Part shown: positions 26,744 through 34,404 of the stretch, one piece after another
Layout: the number at the start of each line of letters is the position of its first letter
How positions within the stretch are numbered: position 1 is the stretch's first letter
Origin: DASWOJ01 sp964250755
GTDB taxonomy: Bacteria; Pseudomonadota; Alphaproteobacteria; Acetobacterales; Acetobacteraceae
Assembly (NCBI GenBank): GCA_964250755.1
Contig: CAXUHB010000001.1
Span: 248,001-312,000, forward strand
Length of the DNA: 64,000 nucleotides
Direction: 5' to 3'
Translations under genes and position numbers: made by a program
The notes under the pieces: model-generated
What the model was told of the DNA's origin: nothing
Database searches by the model: none
The model's input: the letters and a program-made list of their open reading frames with translations, nothing else

Positions 26744-27121
26744 ATGATTGCATTTCCTGTCACCTCGTCCGTCCTGGCGGGCCCGCACGGCGGCGGGGCG
26801 CTGATCGTCCGGGCCGCCGCCCTTGGCCTTGCCCTGCTCAACTTTCACGGGACCGCCACGGCGCAGGGGGCGGCGGGGCAGGGGGCGGCGGCGCAGCAGC
26901 GTCCCGGCCCGCAGGTCCCGGCGGCGACGTGCCGCCTTGAACCCGGCGCGGGCTGCTTGTGCAGTCAGGAACTGGATGGGCGGGACATCAGCTATCCGGA
27001 GCTGCAAGCCGAGATCGCCGCGCGGTTTCCGGACCAGCAGGAGACGCCGGAGGCACAGCAGCGCCGGACGGAATGGCGGCGGCAATGCGCCATCATCTCC
27101 GACGAGGATACCTGGCCGTGA
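26744..27121 (+). CDS. Small exported protein
   Basis: A 125-residue protein with AAGGAG nine bases before its ATG. Residues about 20-42 form a hydrophobic signal segment ending near ATAQG, after a longer than usual N-region. The mature part has four Cys (TCRLEPGAGCLCSQELDG, RRQCAII) and helical charged residues (SYPELQAEIAARF). No known family. It is the first gene of the segment bracketed by the two 56-bp repeats and is preceded by a strong palindromic operator-like site. Confidence 0.7.
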   Translation: MIAFPVTSSVLAGPHGGGALIVRAAALGLALLNFHGTATAQGAAGQGAAAQQRPGPQVPAATCRLEPGAGCLCSQELDGRDISYPELQAEIAARFPDQQETPEAQQRRTEWRRQCAIISDEDTWP

Positions 27122-27222
27122 CGGGGCTTGCGGCCGTGACTGAGCGCGTGCCGGGCCGTGCTGGGGAGGACAGCCGCCTGGTGCGACCAACGATGGGCTC
27201 CAAGGCAGGACAGGAGAATGCC

Positions 27223-27744
27223 ATGATCGCTCCCCTGACACGTCCTGGCGAGGCCAAATCCTCGTCGCTCTGGCGCCTTCGCCATGAGGATGCCGACACC
27301 GCTGCGAGCTTCGTGACCGCCCTGGACGACCAAACGCGGCAGATGCGGTTCCACCGCTTCACGACGGCGGCGATGGTCAGGGCGCACTACGACGCTCTCG
27401 ACTGGGAGGCCGCGGTGGTGACGGCCTGGGTCGCAGACGGCACCGTGCGCGGGTTGTCTGAGGTCCTGCTCTATGTCACCCCGCAAGGCGTGGAGGCCGA
27501 GATTGCGCTGTGCGTGGCCGGCGGGTGGACCGGGCGGGGCGTCGGCGATGTGCTGATGGCCCATGCCGCCGGGGAGGCGGCCCGGCGCGGCGCGTGGCGG
27601 AGCATCATGGTCATCGCATGCGGGGATCACGAGCACGCCGCCGCCGCCCGGCGCCTGGGCGCCACCCTGGATGCGCGGCAGGGGTTAACCGTACTCGTCC
27701 ATGTGCCCGCCACAGACCGCGACGGTGGGCGAGGGTGGGGCTGA
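27223..27744 (+). CDS. GNAT family acetyltransferase
   Basis: A 173-residue protein with AGGAG just before the ATG. It shows the GNAT fold: strands EIALCVAGGWTGRGVGDVLM, where the acetyl-CoA loop Q/RxxGxG/A appears as GRGVGD, and RSIMVIACGDHEHAAAARRL in place of the usual asparagine-rich motif. It likely transfers an acetyl group from acetyl-CoA to a small molecule or protein; substrate unknown. The start MIAPLTRPGEAKSSSLWRLR and QTRQMRFHRF resemble the GNAT domains found next to acetate/CoA ligases. It follows the exported protein gene by about 100 bases. Confidence 0.78.
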   Translation: MIAPLTRPGEAKSSSLWRLRHEDADTAASFVTALDDQTRQMRFHRFTTAAMVRAHYDALDWEAAVVTAWVADGTVRGLSEVLLYVTPQGVEAEIALCVAGGWTGRGVGDVLMAHAAGEAARRGAWRSIMVIACGDHEHAAAARRLGATLDARQGLTVLVHVPATDRDGGRGWG

Positions 27745-27999
27745 TGCCAACAGCCTTTCGCTTCGACCATCTCCGCGGTCAGGGCATGCCTCGAAACACG
27801 CCGGCGCGGACGGTCAAAGAGGAGGGCTGCTGGTAAAAGCGGAGGACCGTTGGGATGAGAACCCTATGGCACCCTGGAAGGCTGATCCTGGCCTGGGCCC
27901 AGGGCGCCCAACCGACGCGGGGTTGGCTTGCCGCGATGGCACAGCCGCGCCTGGCAGGATCGGCGGCTGCGATGCCGGGACCGCGCTGGCCAGGGATGG

Positions 28000-28308
28000 T
28001 CAGGCTGCGGCGACGGCCTCGATCTCCATCAGCCATCCTTCGTCACATATGCTGGCGACGACCGTGAGGGCTGGCGTCCGGCCGTCCGGGACGGCCCGGC
28101 GGACCTTGCCGTTCTCGGTGCCGAAGCGCTGGTCGGACAGGTAGGTCGTTACCTTCACGAGGTCGTCCAGGCCCATCCCGGCTGCCCGCAGCTGCGCCTC
28201 GACATTCGCCCAGGCGAGGCGGCATTGATCGGCGAAGCTTGCGGGCACGGCGCCATCCGGCCGGGCCGGGATTTGGCCGCCAACGTGCAGCATATGCGTG
28301 TGCAGCAT
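28000..28308 (-). CDS. RidA/YjgF family protein, N-terminus uncertain
   Basis: From ATG at 28308 the protein has 102 residues and the RidA core: LHVGGQIPARPDG, QCRLAWANVEAQLRAAGM, DDLVKVTTYLSD and the C-terminal TPALTVVASICDEGWLMEIE. The Arg that binds the carboxylate in deaminases is not at its usual place, so activity is unsure. RidA proteins normally have about 25 more residues. The same frame continues upstream to 28398 with a matching sequence (INAPSAPQPASGCAQAVEVL). No ATG, GTG or TTG lies there, but ATT at 28396-28398 is preceded by TAAAGG. A rare ATT start, or a small lesion, is the likely explanation. Confidence 0.75.
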   Translation of the reverse strand: MLHTHMLHVGGQIPARPDGAVPASFADQCRLAWANVEAQLRAAGMGLDDLVKVTTYLSDQRFGTENGKVRRAVPDGRTPALTVVASICDEGWLMEIEAVAAA

Positions 28309-28455
28309 ACGCGCGGCGCCCAGGACCTCGACGGCTTGGGCGCAGCCGCTGGCCGGCTGCGGTGCGCTGGGAGCGTTGATGGGGCGGGTGATCGGAATGA
28401 CGCGCCTTTACTTGTCTGGTGCTTGCCTGGACCGCACCTTTGCAGCGCAAAAGCG

Positions 28456-28483
28456 AAGGGCCGCCCGTTGCGGGGCGGCCCTT
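28456..28483 (-). terminator. rplT terminator
   Basis: On the minus strand AAGGGCCGCCC-CGCAAC-GGGCGGCCCTT, an 11-bp perfect stem, followed by CGCTTTT. It starts about 30 bases after the rplT stop and forms the core of repeat copy B. Confidence 0.8.
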
Positions 28484-28513
28484 ATTATGGCGGAAGCCGA
28501 TGGGGGGCCAGGG
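28458..28513. repeat. 56-bp direct repeat with hairpin, copy B (after rplT)
   Basis: It reads GGGCCGCCC-GTTGCG-GGGCGGCCCTT, then TTATGGCGGAAGCCGATGGG, and ends CCAGGG one base before the rplT stop codon (28515-28517). Same orientation as copy A at 26366-26421. The pair brackets about 2 kb with three genes inserted between rplT and pheS. Confidence 0.9.
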
Positions 28514-28514
28514 A

Positions 28515-28967
28515 CTACAGCGCGTGGGCCGGGTCGGTGGCGGCCATCTGGGCCTCGTTCATGACGCTGGGCGCCGTGGGCGGGCTGCTGGACGGCGCGG
28601 CTTCGGCGGCTGCGGCCATGACGGCTTGGACCTGCTTCACGACCTCGCTGAACGCGGCGGGGTCGTCGTAGGCGATGGCGGCCAGGACCTTGCGGTCCAT
28701 CTCGATCCCCGTGTCCTTCAGGGCGCCCATGAAGCGGCTGTAGGTGATGCCGTGCTCACGCACGGCGGCGTTGATGCGCTGTATCCAGAGGCCGCGGAAA
28801 TCGCGCTTCTTCTGGCGGCGGTCGCGGTAGGCGTACTGGAGGGACTTCTCCAGGCGCTGCAGCGCGATGCGGTAGTTGGTGCTGCTGCGGCCGACGAAGC
28901 CCTTGCTGGCTTCCAGGACCTTCTTGTGCCGGGCGTGGGTGGTGACGCCCCGTTTGACGCGTGCCAT
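28515..28967 (-). CDS. rplT: Large ribosomal subunit protein bL20
   Basis: A 150-residue protein beginning MARVKRGVTTHARHKKVLEA, with the canonical RDRRQKKRDFRGLWIQRINA helix that binds 23S rRNA. The canonical protein ends near residue 118. Here a further 30 or so residues of Ala/Ser/Pro-rich tail (AAAEAAPSSSPPTAPSVMNE) extend it, probably disordered. It follows rpmI by 15 bases on the same strand. Confidence 0.98.
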   Translation of the reverse strand: MARVKRGVTTHARHKKVLEASKGFVGRSSTNYRIALQRLEKSLQYAYRDRRQKKRDFRGLWIQRINAAVREHGITYSRFMGALKDTGIEMDRKVLAAIAYDDPAAFSEVVKQVQAVMAAAAEAAPSSSPPTAPSVMNEAQMAATDPAHAL

Positions 28968-28982
28968 GTGTGCGTGCCTTCC

Positions 28983-29186
28983 TTATGCGATGCCGTAGGG
29001 CGCCCACTGCTTGACGGTCAGGCCGTCAGCGTGGGTCAGCACCTGGCTGCCGCGGTTGGCGCGCTTGGCCTTCTGGCTGCGGGCCATGAGGTTGTGGCGC
29101 TTCTTGCCGGGTCCGGCCATGACCTTGCCGGTTGCGGTGATCTTGAATCGCTTCTTGACCGAGGACTTGGTCTTGAGCTTGGGCAT
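28983..29186 (-). CDS. rpmI: Large ribosomal subunit protein bL35
   Basis: A 67-residue basic protein with the family start MPKLKTKSSVKKRFKITATG, the KKRHNLMARSQKAKRANRG middle, and the normal length. First gene of the rpmI-rplT pair. infC, which often precedes it, is not upstream in this window. The leader, 29187 onward, holds no obvious structure I can name. Confidence 0.98.
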   Translation of the reverse strand: MPKLKTKSSVKKRFKITATGKVMAGPGKKRHNLMARSQKAKRANRGSQVLTHADGLTVKQWAPYGIA

Positions 29187-29395
29187 TTGCGGTCTCCTGC
29201 GCTGAGTCTTGCGGGCGCCGGGTGGCGTCCGGGCAAGCGCCGCGGCCGGGCATGCCCGTTACAGGCCCGGTCTCGCTGGCTGGGCGGGGTGTAGCGGGGT
29301 GAGGGGTGGGGCGCAAGAGTGGGGCCTGTACCTCCGAGCGGCCGTCGAACGCTGCTCTTTACGAGAGGTGAGGCTACTTTGCGGCCGCTGCCGAG

Positions 29396-29896
29396 TTGGG
29401 ACGCAATCCAGTCTTGGCTGAGACGAGCAAGTATCTGAGGTATGCCGTCCTTGTCCTGGCAGCCGCGTCACCAGCGCGGGCGGCCCAGCCCGGGCCAGCC
29501 CTCTTTTGCAAAGTGGACGGTCAGCAGGCCTGCGGCCGGTCCGGATGCGAAGTGCAGCAGCCTGCGACGCAGGCGGAACTCAGGGTCTTTCACCAGGGCG
29601 GCAAGCCGGCGTTCCGCTACGGCGCGGCCAGCTGGCGCACGAGATCGGGTCAGGTGGACAGATCCATGCCAGGCCAGCTTGCCCCTGCCTCATCCGGGTA
29701 TGCCAGCCTCAACAGGAAGCCTGCTCGGCTTTGGCTTCAAACAGTGATTGTGATGCCGGATCTCAGTTTTCAGACGTCAGTCTCGGGCGACTTCGACTTG
29801 GTCGAGGTTCTGCCGGGTTCGTGCACATGCCTGAACAGCACGCCTGACTATGCCGGTTTCGCAACGACCATTCCGCATGAGGGCGTACGCCCGTAA
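29396..29896 (+). CDS. Possible small exported protein
   Basis: Up to 166 residues starting at TTG (a second TTG lies at 29414). A hydrophobic signal-like stretch (YLRYAVLVLAAASPARAAQ) is followed by a Cys-containing segment (FCKVDGQQACGRSGCEVQ) and a mixed region (DLVEVLPGSCTCLNS). No family is recognised and no clear ribosome site is visible. Divergent from rpmI. It may be a real periplasmic protein. Confidence 0.45.
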   Translation: MGRNPVLAETSKYLRYAVLVLAAASPARAAQPGPALFCKVDGQQACGRSGCEVQQPATQAELRVFHQGGKPAFRYGAASWRTRSGQVDRSMPGQLAPASSGYASLNRKPARLWLQTVIVMPDLSFQTSVSGDFDLVEVLPGSCTCLNSTPDYAGFATTIPHEGVRP

Positions 29897-30134
29897 GCGA
29901 GCGATCAACCATCGGTCGTCCCGGCGTGGTCAGCAAAGCGGACGTGTCCAGGCACGTGCGTGCGGGCCGTGTGCGCGCGGGCGCACGGCGGATGTTCACC
30001 GGTGCCGGGCGCCTGGAATTCGACTGACGGCCTGCCACCAGGGGCGTTCGAGCCACCAATAATCCTCCGCAACCCCTCTGGACTTAATTTAAAGCACATG
30101 CTAACAGATTGTCTATAAATTAAGAGGTTTTGAG
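29897..30134. promoter_or_regulatory. AT-rich promoter region of the PEP-CTERM gene with a 9-bp inverted repeat
   Basis: CTTAATTTA at 30083-30091 and TAAATTAAG at 30116-30124 form a perfect inverted repeat with a 24-base spacer. The right arm runs into the ribosome site AAGAGG (30122-30127), eight bases before the ATG, so folding could hide it. This is much less GC-rich than its surroundings and is the likely promoter/operator; I cannot name a regulator. Confidence 0.5.
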
Positions 30135-30947
30135 ATGAACAAGGCAGGTATCAGCATCGTCGTTGCTGCATCGTTCGCATGGATCGGCGTAGCAGTGCGG
30201 AGCGCCGAAGCCGCTCCGGTCAACACGGTGGTCACGTCGCCGACAGGAGTGTTCACCAACCCTGGCCCGGCTAATGCGGCCGGGCCCGGAGTTGGCTATG
30301 ATGCCTGGTTCGCCAACAACGTGCGCAGCGGCGCGTCGGCCGGAATCACGACCGCCTATCCGGACAGTGGCGACGGCTCGATCCAGTTCACGGCGCCGAC
30401 CGGGGCCAAGGCGGACTTCGAGTATTACTTCTCGACAGGCAAAACCTTCCTGCTGTCGAGCTTGAACGCCTTGTCATACGACCTGTACCGGTCGTCGACG
30501 AGCACCGCCGCAGCCAAGTACGAGCCAGCCCTGCGCTTGTATGTGTCCGACGGCAACAAGAGCGGCTACCTCGTTTACGAGGGCATCTACAACGGACAAG
30601 CGGTGGCGCCCGTGGATGGCTTCGCGTCGTTCGACGTGCTGTCCGCTAAGTTCTGGGGGACGGGCAATCTGCCCGATGCGTTTGCGAATTACGACCGGAC
30701 GCTGGCCGATTGGGTGACCTTGCTGCCCAACCTGAAGGTCACCGCCTTGAGCACGGGCGTCGGCTCGGGATGGGACGGCACGTTCGCCGGCGCCGTGGAC
30801 AACGTCGCCTTCGGCACGGTGCAGGATGGCAAAACGGTGTTCAACTTCGAGGTTGCCGGAGCGAACGCGGTTCCCGAACCGGCCTCGATCATCGCCGTGA
30901 CTGTTGGCCTGCTGGGCTTGGGCGCCGTGCGCCGCCGCGCTGGCTGA
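30135..30947 (+). CDS. PEP-CTERM sorting-domain protein
   Basis: A 270-residue exported protein with a signal peptide (ending near AEAAPV) and a C-terminal PEP-CTERM signal: NAVPEPASIIAVTVG, a hydrophobic helix, then RRR. Such proteins are cut and anchored or released by an exosortase and are usually glycosylated or linked to exopolysaccharide. The body is beta-rich with many Ser/Thr/Gly and no enzyme motif. No exosortase is in the window; the Wzz-type gene at the start is of the sort that lies in such loci elsewhere. It stands alone with its own terminator. Confidence 0.9.
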   Translation: MNKAGISIVVAASFAWIGVAVRSAEAAPVNTVVTSPTGVFTNPGPANAAGPGVGYDAWFANNVRSGASAGITTAYPDSGDGSIQFTAPTGAKADFEYYFSTGKTFLLSSLNALSYDLYRSSTSTAAAKYEPALRLYVSDGNKSGYLVYEGIYNGQAVAPVDGFASFDVLSAKFWGTGNLPDAFANYDRTLADWVTLLPNLKVTALSTGVGSGWDGTFAGAVDNVAFGTVQDGKTVFNFEVAGANAVPEPASIIAVTVGLLGLGAVRRRAG

Positions 30948-30967
30948 CTGCCGCCGGACGGGCGAAC

Positions 30968-30998
30968 GGGGCTGGTCCCACCGGAACCAGCCCCTTTT
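30968..30998 (+). terminator. Intrinsic terminator of the PEP-CTERM gene
   Basis: GGGGCTGGT and ACCAGCCCC form a perfect 9-bp stem with a nine-base loop followed by TTTT, 20 bases after the stop codon. Confidence 0.93.
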
Positions 30999-31147
30999 GT
31001 CCCAGCGGCTTGCTTGATTGAAGGCGCAAAGGCCAAGTTGCGGCGGCCATCCCATGCGGTAGCGCTGGAGCGGGCGATCAGGCCCAGCGTCTAGCGCACG
31101 CCCTAGCCGCCACCCTCCAGCGGCGGAGACCGGTTGCAACGGCACCC
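30999..31147. other. Intergenic, no gene seen
   Basis: Nothing convincing between the terminator and the decayed nucleotidyltransferase gene. Confidence 0.4.
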
Positions 31148-31297
31148 TATCAAGCGCACGTCGAGGTCGCTGTCTTGGGACAGGAATTCCTAGGCGCGGC
31201 TGCCGGACTCGCCGGCCAGCAGCACGCGCACACTGTGGCAGCGCCCCGTGTCGTGCAGGGCGGCGCGGGCGCGGGCGTGGTGGGGGGTGCCGGGCAT
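31148..31297 (-). pseudogene. Remnant of a RlaP/YcgL-type nucleotidyltransferase gene
   Basis: On the minus strand the frame from 31297 contains SVRVLLAGESGSRA, then a TAG stop at 31190-31192, then EFLSQDSDLDVRLIG. Together these match the N-terminal signature of the RlaP nucleotidyltransferase family, usually ESGSRAWGFxSxDSDxDVR, including the metal-binding DxD. The stop stands where Trp is conserved (TGG to TAG). The match ends right after, so the gene is both interrupted and truncated. It lies directly upstream of, and divergent from, the MoxR operon. Confidence 0.65.
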
Positions 31298-31405
31298 TGC
31301 GTCCCCATACGGCACGGCGTGCGCCGGGGCCACACGCCGGCGCGAACCGCGTGGCCGCAACGATGCGATGCGGCGCGGGTCCGCGCGTTCCGGCATAAGG
31401 CCGCG

Positions 31406-32458
31406 ATGGACAGCATCGAGAGCCTGAAGCCTTCCGAGTTCGCCGACCTCCTGCTGCATGTCGCGCCGGTGCGCCCGGTGCTCGTGCTGGGGCAGCCTGG
31501 CATCGGGAAGTCCGCGCTGGTAGAGCGGTTTGCCGCGGACGTGGGGTTGCCGTGCGTGTCGCTGCTCGGCAGCCAGTTGGCGCCGGAGGACCTGATGGGG
31601 GTGCCGCGGATCAACCCGGATGGGACATCGGCGTTCTGCCCGCCGCGGATGATCGCGCGGCCCGATGCCTACTGCCTGTTCTGCGACGAGCTGAACGGAG
31701 CCAGCCAGGACGTGCAGCGGAGCATGTATTCGCTGATCCACGAGAAGCGGATCGGCGAGTATCAGATGCCGGCGGGGTCAGTCGTGATCGCCGCGGGCAA
31801 CCGGGCGCAGGATTCCGCCATCGTGCGCAGCATGTCGTCGGCGCTGGTCAACCGGATGCTGGTGGTAGGCCTGCGGGCGGATGCGGGGGAGTGGCTGGCG
31901 TGGGCGGCCGGGGCCGGGCTGCACGCTTGGGTGCTGGACTACGTGCGGGAGCGTCCGGACCACCTGGCCGCGCCGCCGCCGAAGTCCCCCGCGCCGTTCT
32001 CGACCCCGCGCAGCTGGCACGCCCTGTCCGACGCCCTGCTGGCCTATAGCGCGGAGCCGGCGGAGGGGGTGGCCGCGACGCTGGCGCATGGCCTGCTGAC
32101 GGCGGAGCACGCCAAGAACTTCGTCGGGTTCGTGAAGCGGGCGCGCAACCGGCACAGCGTGGCGCGGCTGCTGAAGGGGGAGGCGCGGTGGCCCGCCGGC
32201 CCGGCGGATGGCGACCTGCTGCACTACCTGGCGCAAGGGCTGCGCGTGCATCTGTCGCGGGAGCTGCCGCCTGCCGCGGCATCCGCCGGGCCGGCGCACC
32301 GGCAGTTGGCGCACACGGCCAAGGCGCTGATCCGGGACCTGGCGGCGCTGAACTTCGAGGTGGCGCAGGCGGCCATGTGCGGGGAGGACGCGGCGGCGCT
32401 GCCCGACTGGTTCCTGACCGAGGTCGTGCGGGACCTGCCGCGGCTGGTGAAGGCGTAG
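31406..32458 (+). CDS. MoxR-type AAA+ ATPase (first of two in the operon)
   Basis: A 350-residue AAA+ ATPase. Walker A GQPGIGKSA (about residues 32-40), Walker B YCLFCDELNGAS, sensor 1 VIAAGNRAQDS, and an Arg-containing segment SSALVNRMLVV. The C-terminal helical part is longer than in minimal MoxR proteins. MoxR ATPases work as chaperones that load or remodel a partner carrying a VWA domain; the next gene, two bases on, encodes one. ATG at 31406 with AAGG upstream. First gene of a seven-gene operon. Confidence 0.87.
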   Translation: MDSIESLKPSEFADLLLHVAPVRPVLVLGQPGIGKSALVERFAADVGLPCVSLLGSQLAPEDLMGVPRINPDGTSAFCPPRMIARPDAYCLFCDELNGASQDVQRSMYSLIHEKRIGEYQMPAGSVVIAAGNRAQDSAIVRSMSSALVNRMLVVGLRADAGEWLAWAAGAGLHAWVLDYVRERPDHLAAPPPKSPAPFSTPRSWHALSDALLAYSAEPAEGVAATLAHGLLTAEHAKNFVGFVKRARNRHSVARLLKGEARWPAGPADGDLLHYLAQGLRVHLSRELPPAAASAGPAHRQLAHTAKALIRDLAALNFEVAQAAMCGEDAAALPDWFLTEVVRDLPRLVKA

Positions 32459-32460
32459 CG

Positions 32461-34260
32461 GTGGCAAGGCCCGCCGCCGGCCGCGTCAACCCGGCGTGGA
32501 CGGCCTTCCAGCTTGGCCATCAGGCGGTTCAGGTCCACCCGCTGCTAAGCCCATTGTCGTCCAACACGCGGGTCTATTGGGACGAGAAGTGGCCGACCAT
32601 TGACGGCTGGGCCGTTGTGCAGGCGACCGGCCGCATCCGCGTCAACGGCCGCCGCCGTGGCAGCCCGGAGGAGTGGACCCACGTCATTGCCCACACCCTG
32701 CTGCACCTCGGCCTTGGCCACCTGCGCCCGCACGGGCACCCCCGCGAGTGGGCCGCCGCCGCCGACGCGGAGGTCGAGCGGATGCTGGACACCCTTGGCC
32801 TGGGCCGCCGTCCCGAGTGCATCAGCGGCAGTCCCTTTGCCGGGGGCGGGCAGGAGATTGCCGCAATGGCGGCGCGCGCGGCGCGGGACGGCATCCCGCC
32901 GGATTGGCTCAAGCTCGGCACCGATGGCCCGCGGCCCGACCTGCTGCTGCCCGATGCTCCCGTGACGCGCGCGCAGCAGCGCGGCGCCGATTGGACCGCG
33001 CTGCTGGCCATGGGCGTCCGGGACGCCGTGGCCGCCTCCATCCGCGTGGCCGGCAAGCGCCAGTCCACGCTGTCCGGGGCTCCTCCGATCATGGGGCCGA
33101 TCGAGGAGGCATGGGCGTGGTTCCTGGCCAGCTATCCGCTGCTGGGGTCGGTGTGCGCGGCGTTCCGGCTGGAGGTGGACCGGGAGGCGTGCGGGCGCCT
33201 GGACATCGGCGTGGCGGCGATAGATTGCGGGGCGGGCGTCGTGTTCGCCAACCCGGCCGCGGGGCTGGACGCGATGGAGTGGCGGTTCGTGATGGCGCAC
33301 GAGATGCTGCACGCGGCGCTGCGGCACGACGCCCGGCAAGCCCAGCGCGACGCGCTGCTGTGGAACTACGCCTGCGACTTCGCCATCAACCTGTGGCTGC
33401 TGGACATGGGCATCGGCCGGGTGCCGGAGCGCGGGCTGCTGCTGGACGAGGGGCTGCGCGGGCTGTCCGCCGAAACCATCTACGACCGCATCGCAACTGA
33501 CCGGCGCCGCTACCGCCGCCTGGCCACCCTGCGCGGCACAGGGTTGGGCGATGTGCTGCGGCCCGGCGAGTCCGGGCGGGATGCGCCCTGGGGCGCCACG
33601 TCGCTGGATGACGTGGTGCGCGGGGCGTTGCGGCGGGGGCTGGACCTGCACGCGGCACAGGGGCGCGGCCTGCTGCCCGGCGGGCTGGTGGAGGAGATTG
33701 AGGCGGTGCTGCATCCGCCGCCGCCGTGGGACGTGCAGCTCGTGCGCTGGGCGGATGCCGTGATCCCCGATCCCGAGCCGCGGCGCAGCTACGCCCGGGC
33801 CAGCCGGCGGCAGGGCGGCACGCCGGACATCCCGCGGCCCGGCCTGATGGCGCTGCCGGAGGTGGAGGAGGACCGGACGTTCGCGGTGCTGCTGGACACC
33901 TCCGCCTCGATGAGCCGCCGGCTGCTGGCGCGTGCGCTGGGGGCTGCGGCGCAGCTTGCGCTCGGCAAGCAGGTGCGGGCGCTGCGCCTGATCTACTGCG
34001 ACGCGGCGCCGGTGGATGCCGGGTGGGTGGTGCCGGAGGAGCTGATGGGGCGGGTGGAGGTGCGCGGGCGCGGCGGCACCCTGCTGCAGGACGGCGTGGA
34101 CCTGCTGGGACGGCTGGGCCTGCCGGACGACATGCCGCTGCTGCTGATCACGGACGGCCTGTGCGACCCGCTGCGCGTGGCGCGGCCCCATGCCTACCTG
34201 GTGCCGGCCGGCATGGGGCTGCCGTTCAAGCCGGATGGGCCGGTGTTCCGGATGCTGTAG
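32461..34260 (+). CDS. DUF2201-type protein: zincin-like metallopeptidase domains plus VWA-like domain
   Basis: A 599-residue protein starting at GTG two bases after the MoxR gene. It contains two zincin-like motifs. HVIAHTLLHLGLGH (about residue 75) keeps the histidines but has Thr in place of the catalytic Glu. VMAHEMLHAALRH (about residue 280) is a complete HExxH with a third His. The C-terminal 180 residues form a VWA-like domain with MIDAS-like residues LLDTSASMSR, GRGGTLLQD and LITDGLCD. Pairs of MoxR ATPases with this family are common. The pair probably assembles or proteolytically matures a target in an ATP- and metal-dependent way; the target is unknown. Confidence 0.85.
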   Translation: MARPAAGRVNPAWTAFQLGHQAVQVHPLLSPLSSNTRVYWDEKWPTIDGWAVVQATGRIRVNGRRRGSPEEWTHVIAHTLLHLGLGHLRPHGHPREWAAAADAEVERMLDTLGLGRRPECISGSPFAGGGQEIAAMAARAARDGIPPDWLKLGTDGPRPDLLLPDAPVTRAQQRGADWTALLAMGVRDAVAASIRVAGKRQSTLSGAPPIMGPIEEAWAWFLASYPLLGSVCAAFRLEVDREACGRLDIGVAAIDCGAGVVFANPAAGLDAMEWRFVMAHEMLHAALRHDARQAQRDALLWNYACDFAINLWLLDMGIGRVPERGLLLDEGLRGLSAETIYDRIATDRRRYRRLATLRGTGLGDVLRPGESGRDAPWGATSLDDVVRGALRRGLDLHAAQGRGLLPGGLVEEIEAVLHPPPPWDVQLVRWADAVIPDPEPRRSYARASRRQGGTPDIPRPGLMALPEVEEDRTFAVLLDTSASMSRRLLARALGAAAQLALGKQVRALRLIYCDAAPVDAGWVVPEELMGRVEVRGRGGTLLQDGVDLLGRLGLPDDMPLLLITDGLCDPLRVARPHAYLVPAGMGLPFKPDGPVFRML

Positions 34261-34404
34261 CCGCGCCCCGCCAGCCCGGCCCGGGCGGCGTCCGGATTGA
34301 CGCAGATATGTGCGTGGGAGGCCGCCGCCGCCGGCTGCGGGAGGCTCGACGCCTGGTGGCTGGCGGGCTTTGATGCCGCGGGGTCAACGGCTGGAGACGC
34401 GGCT

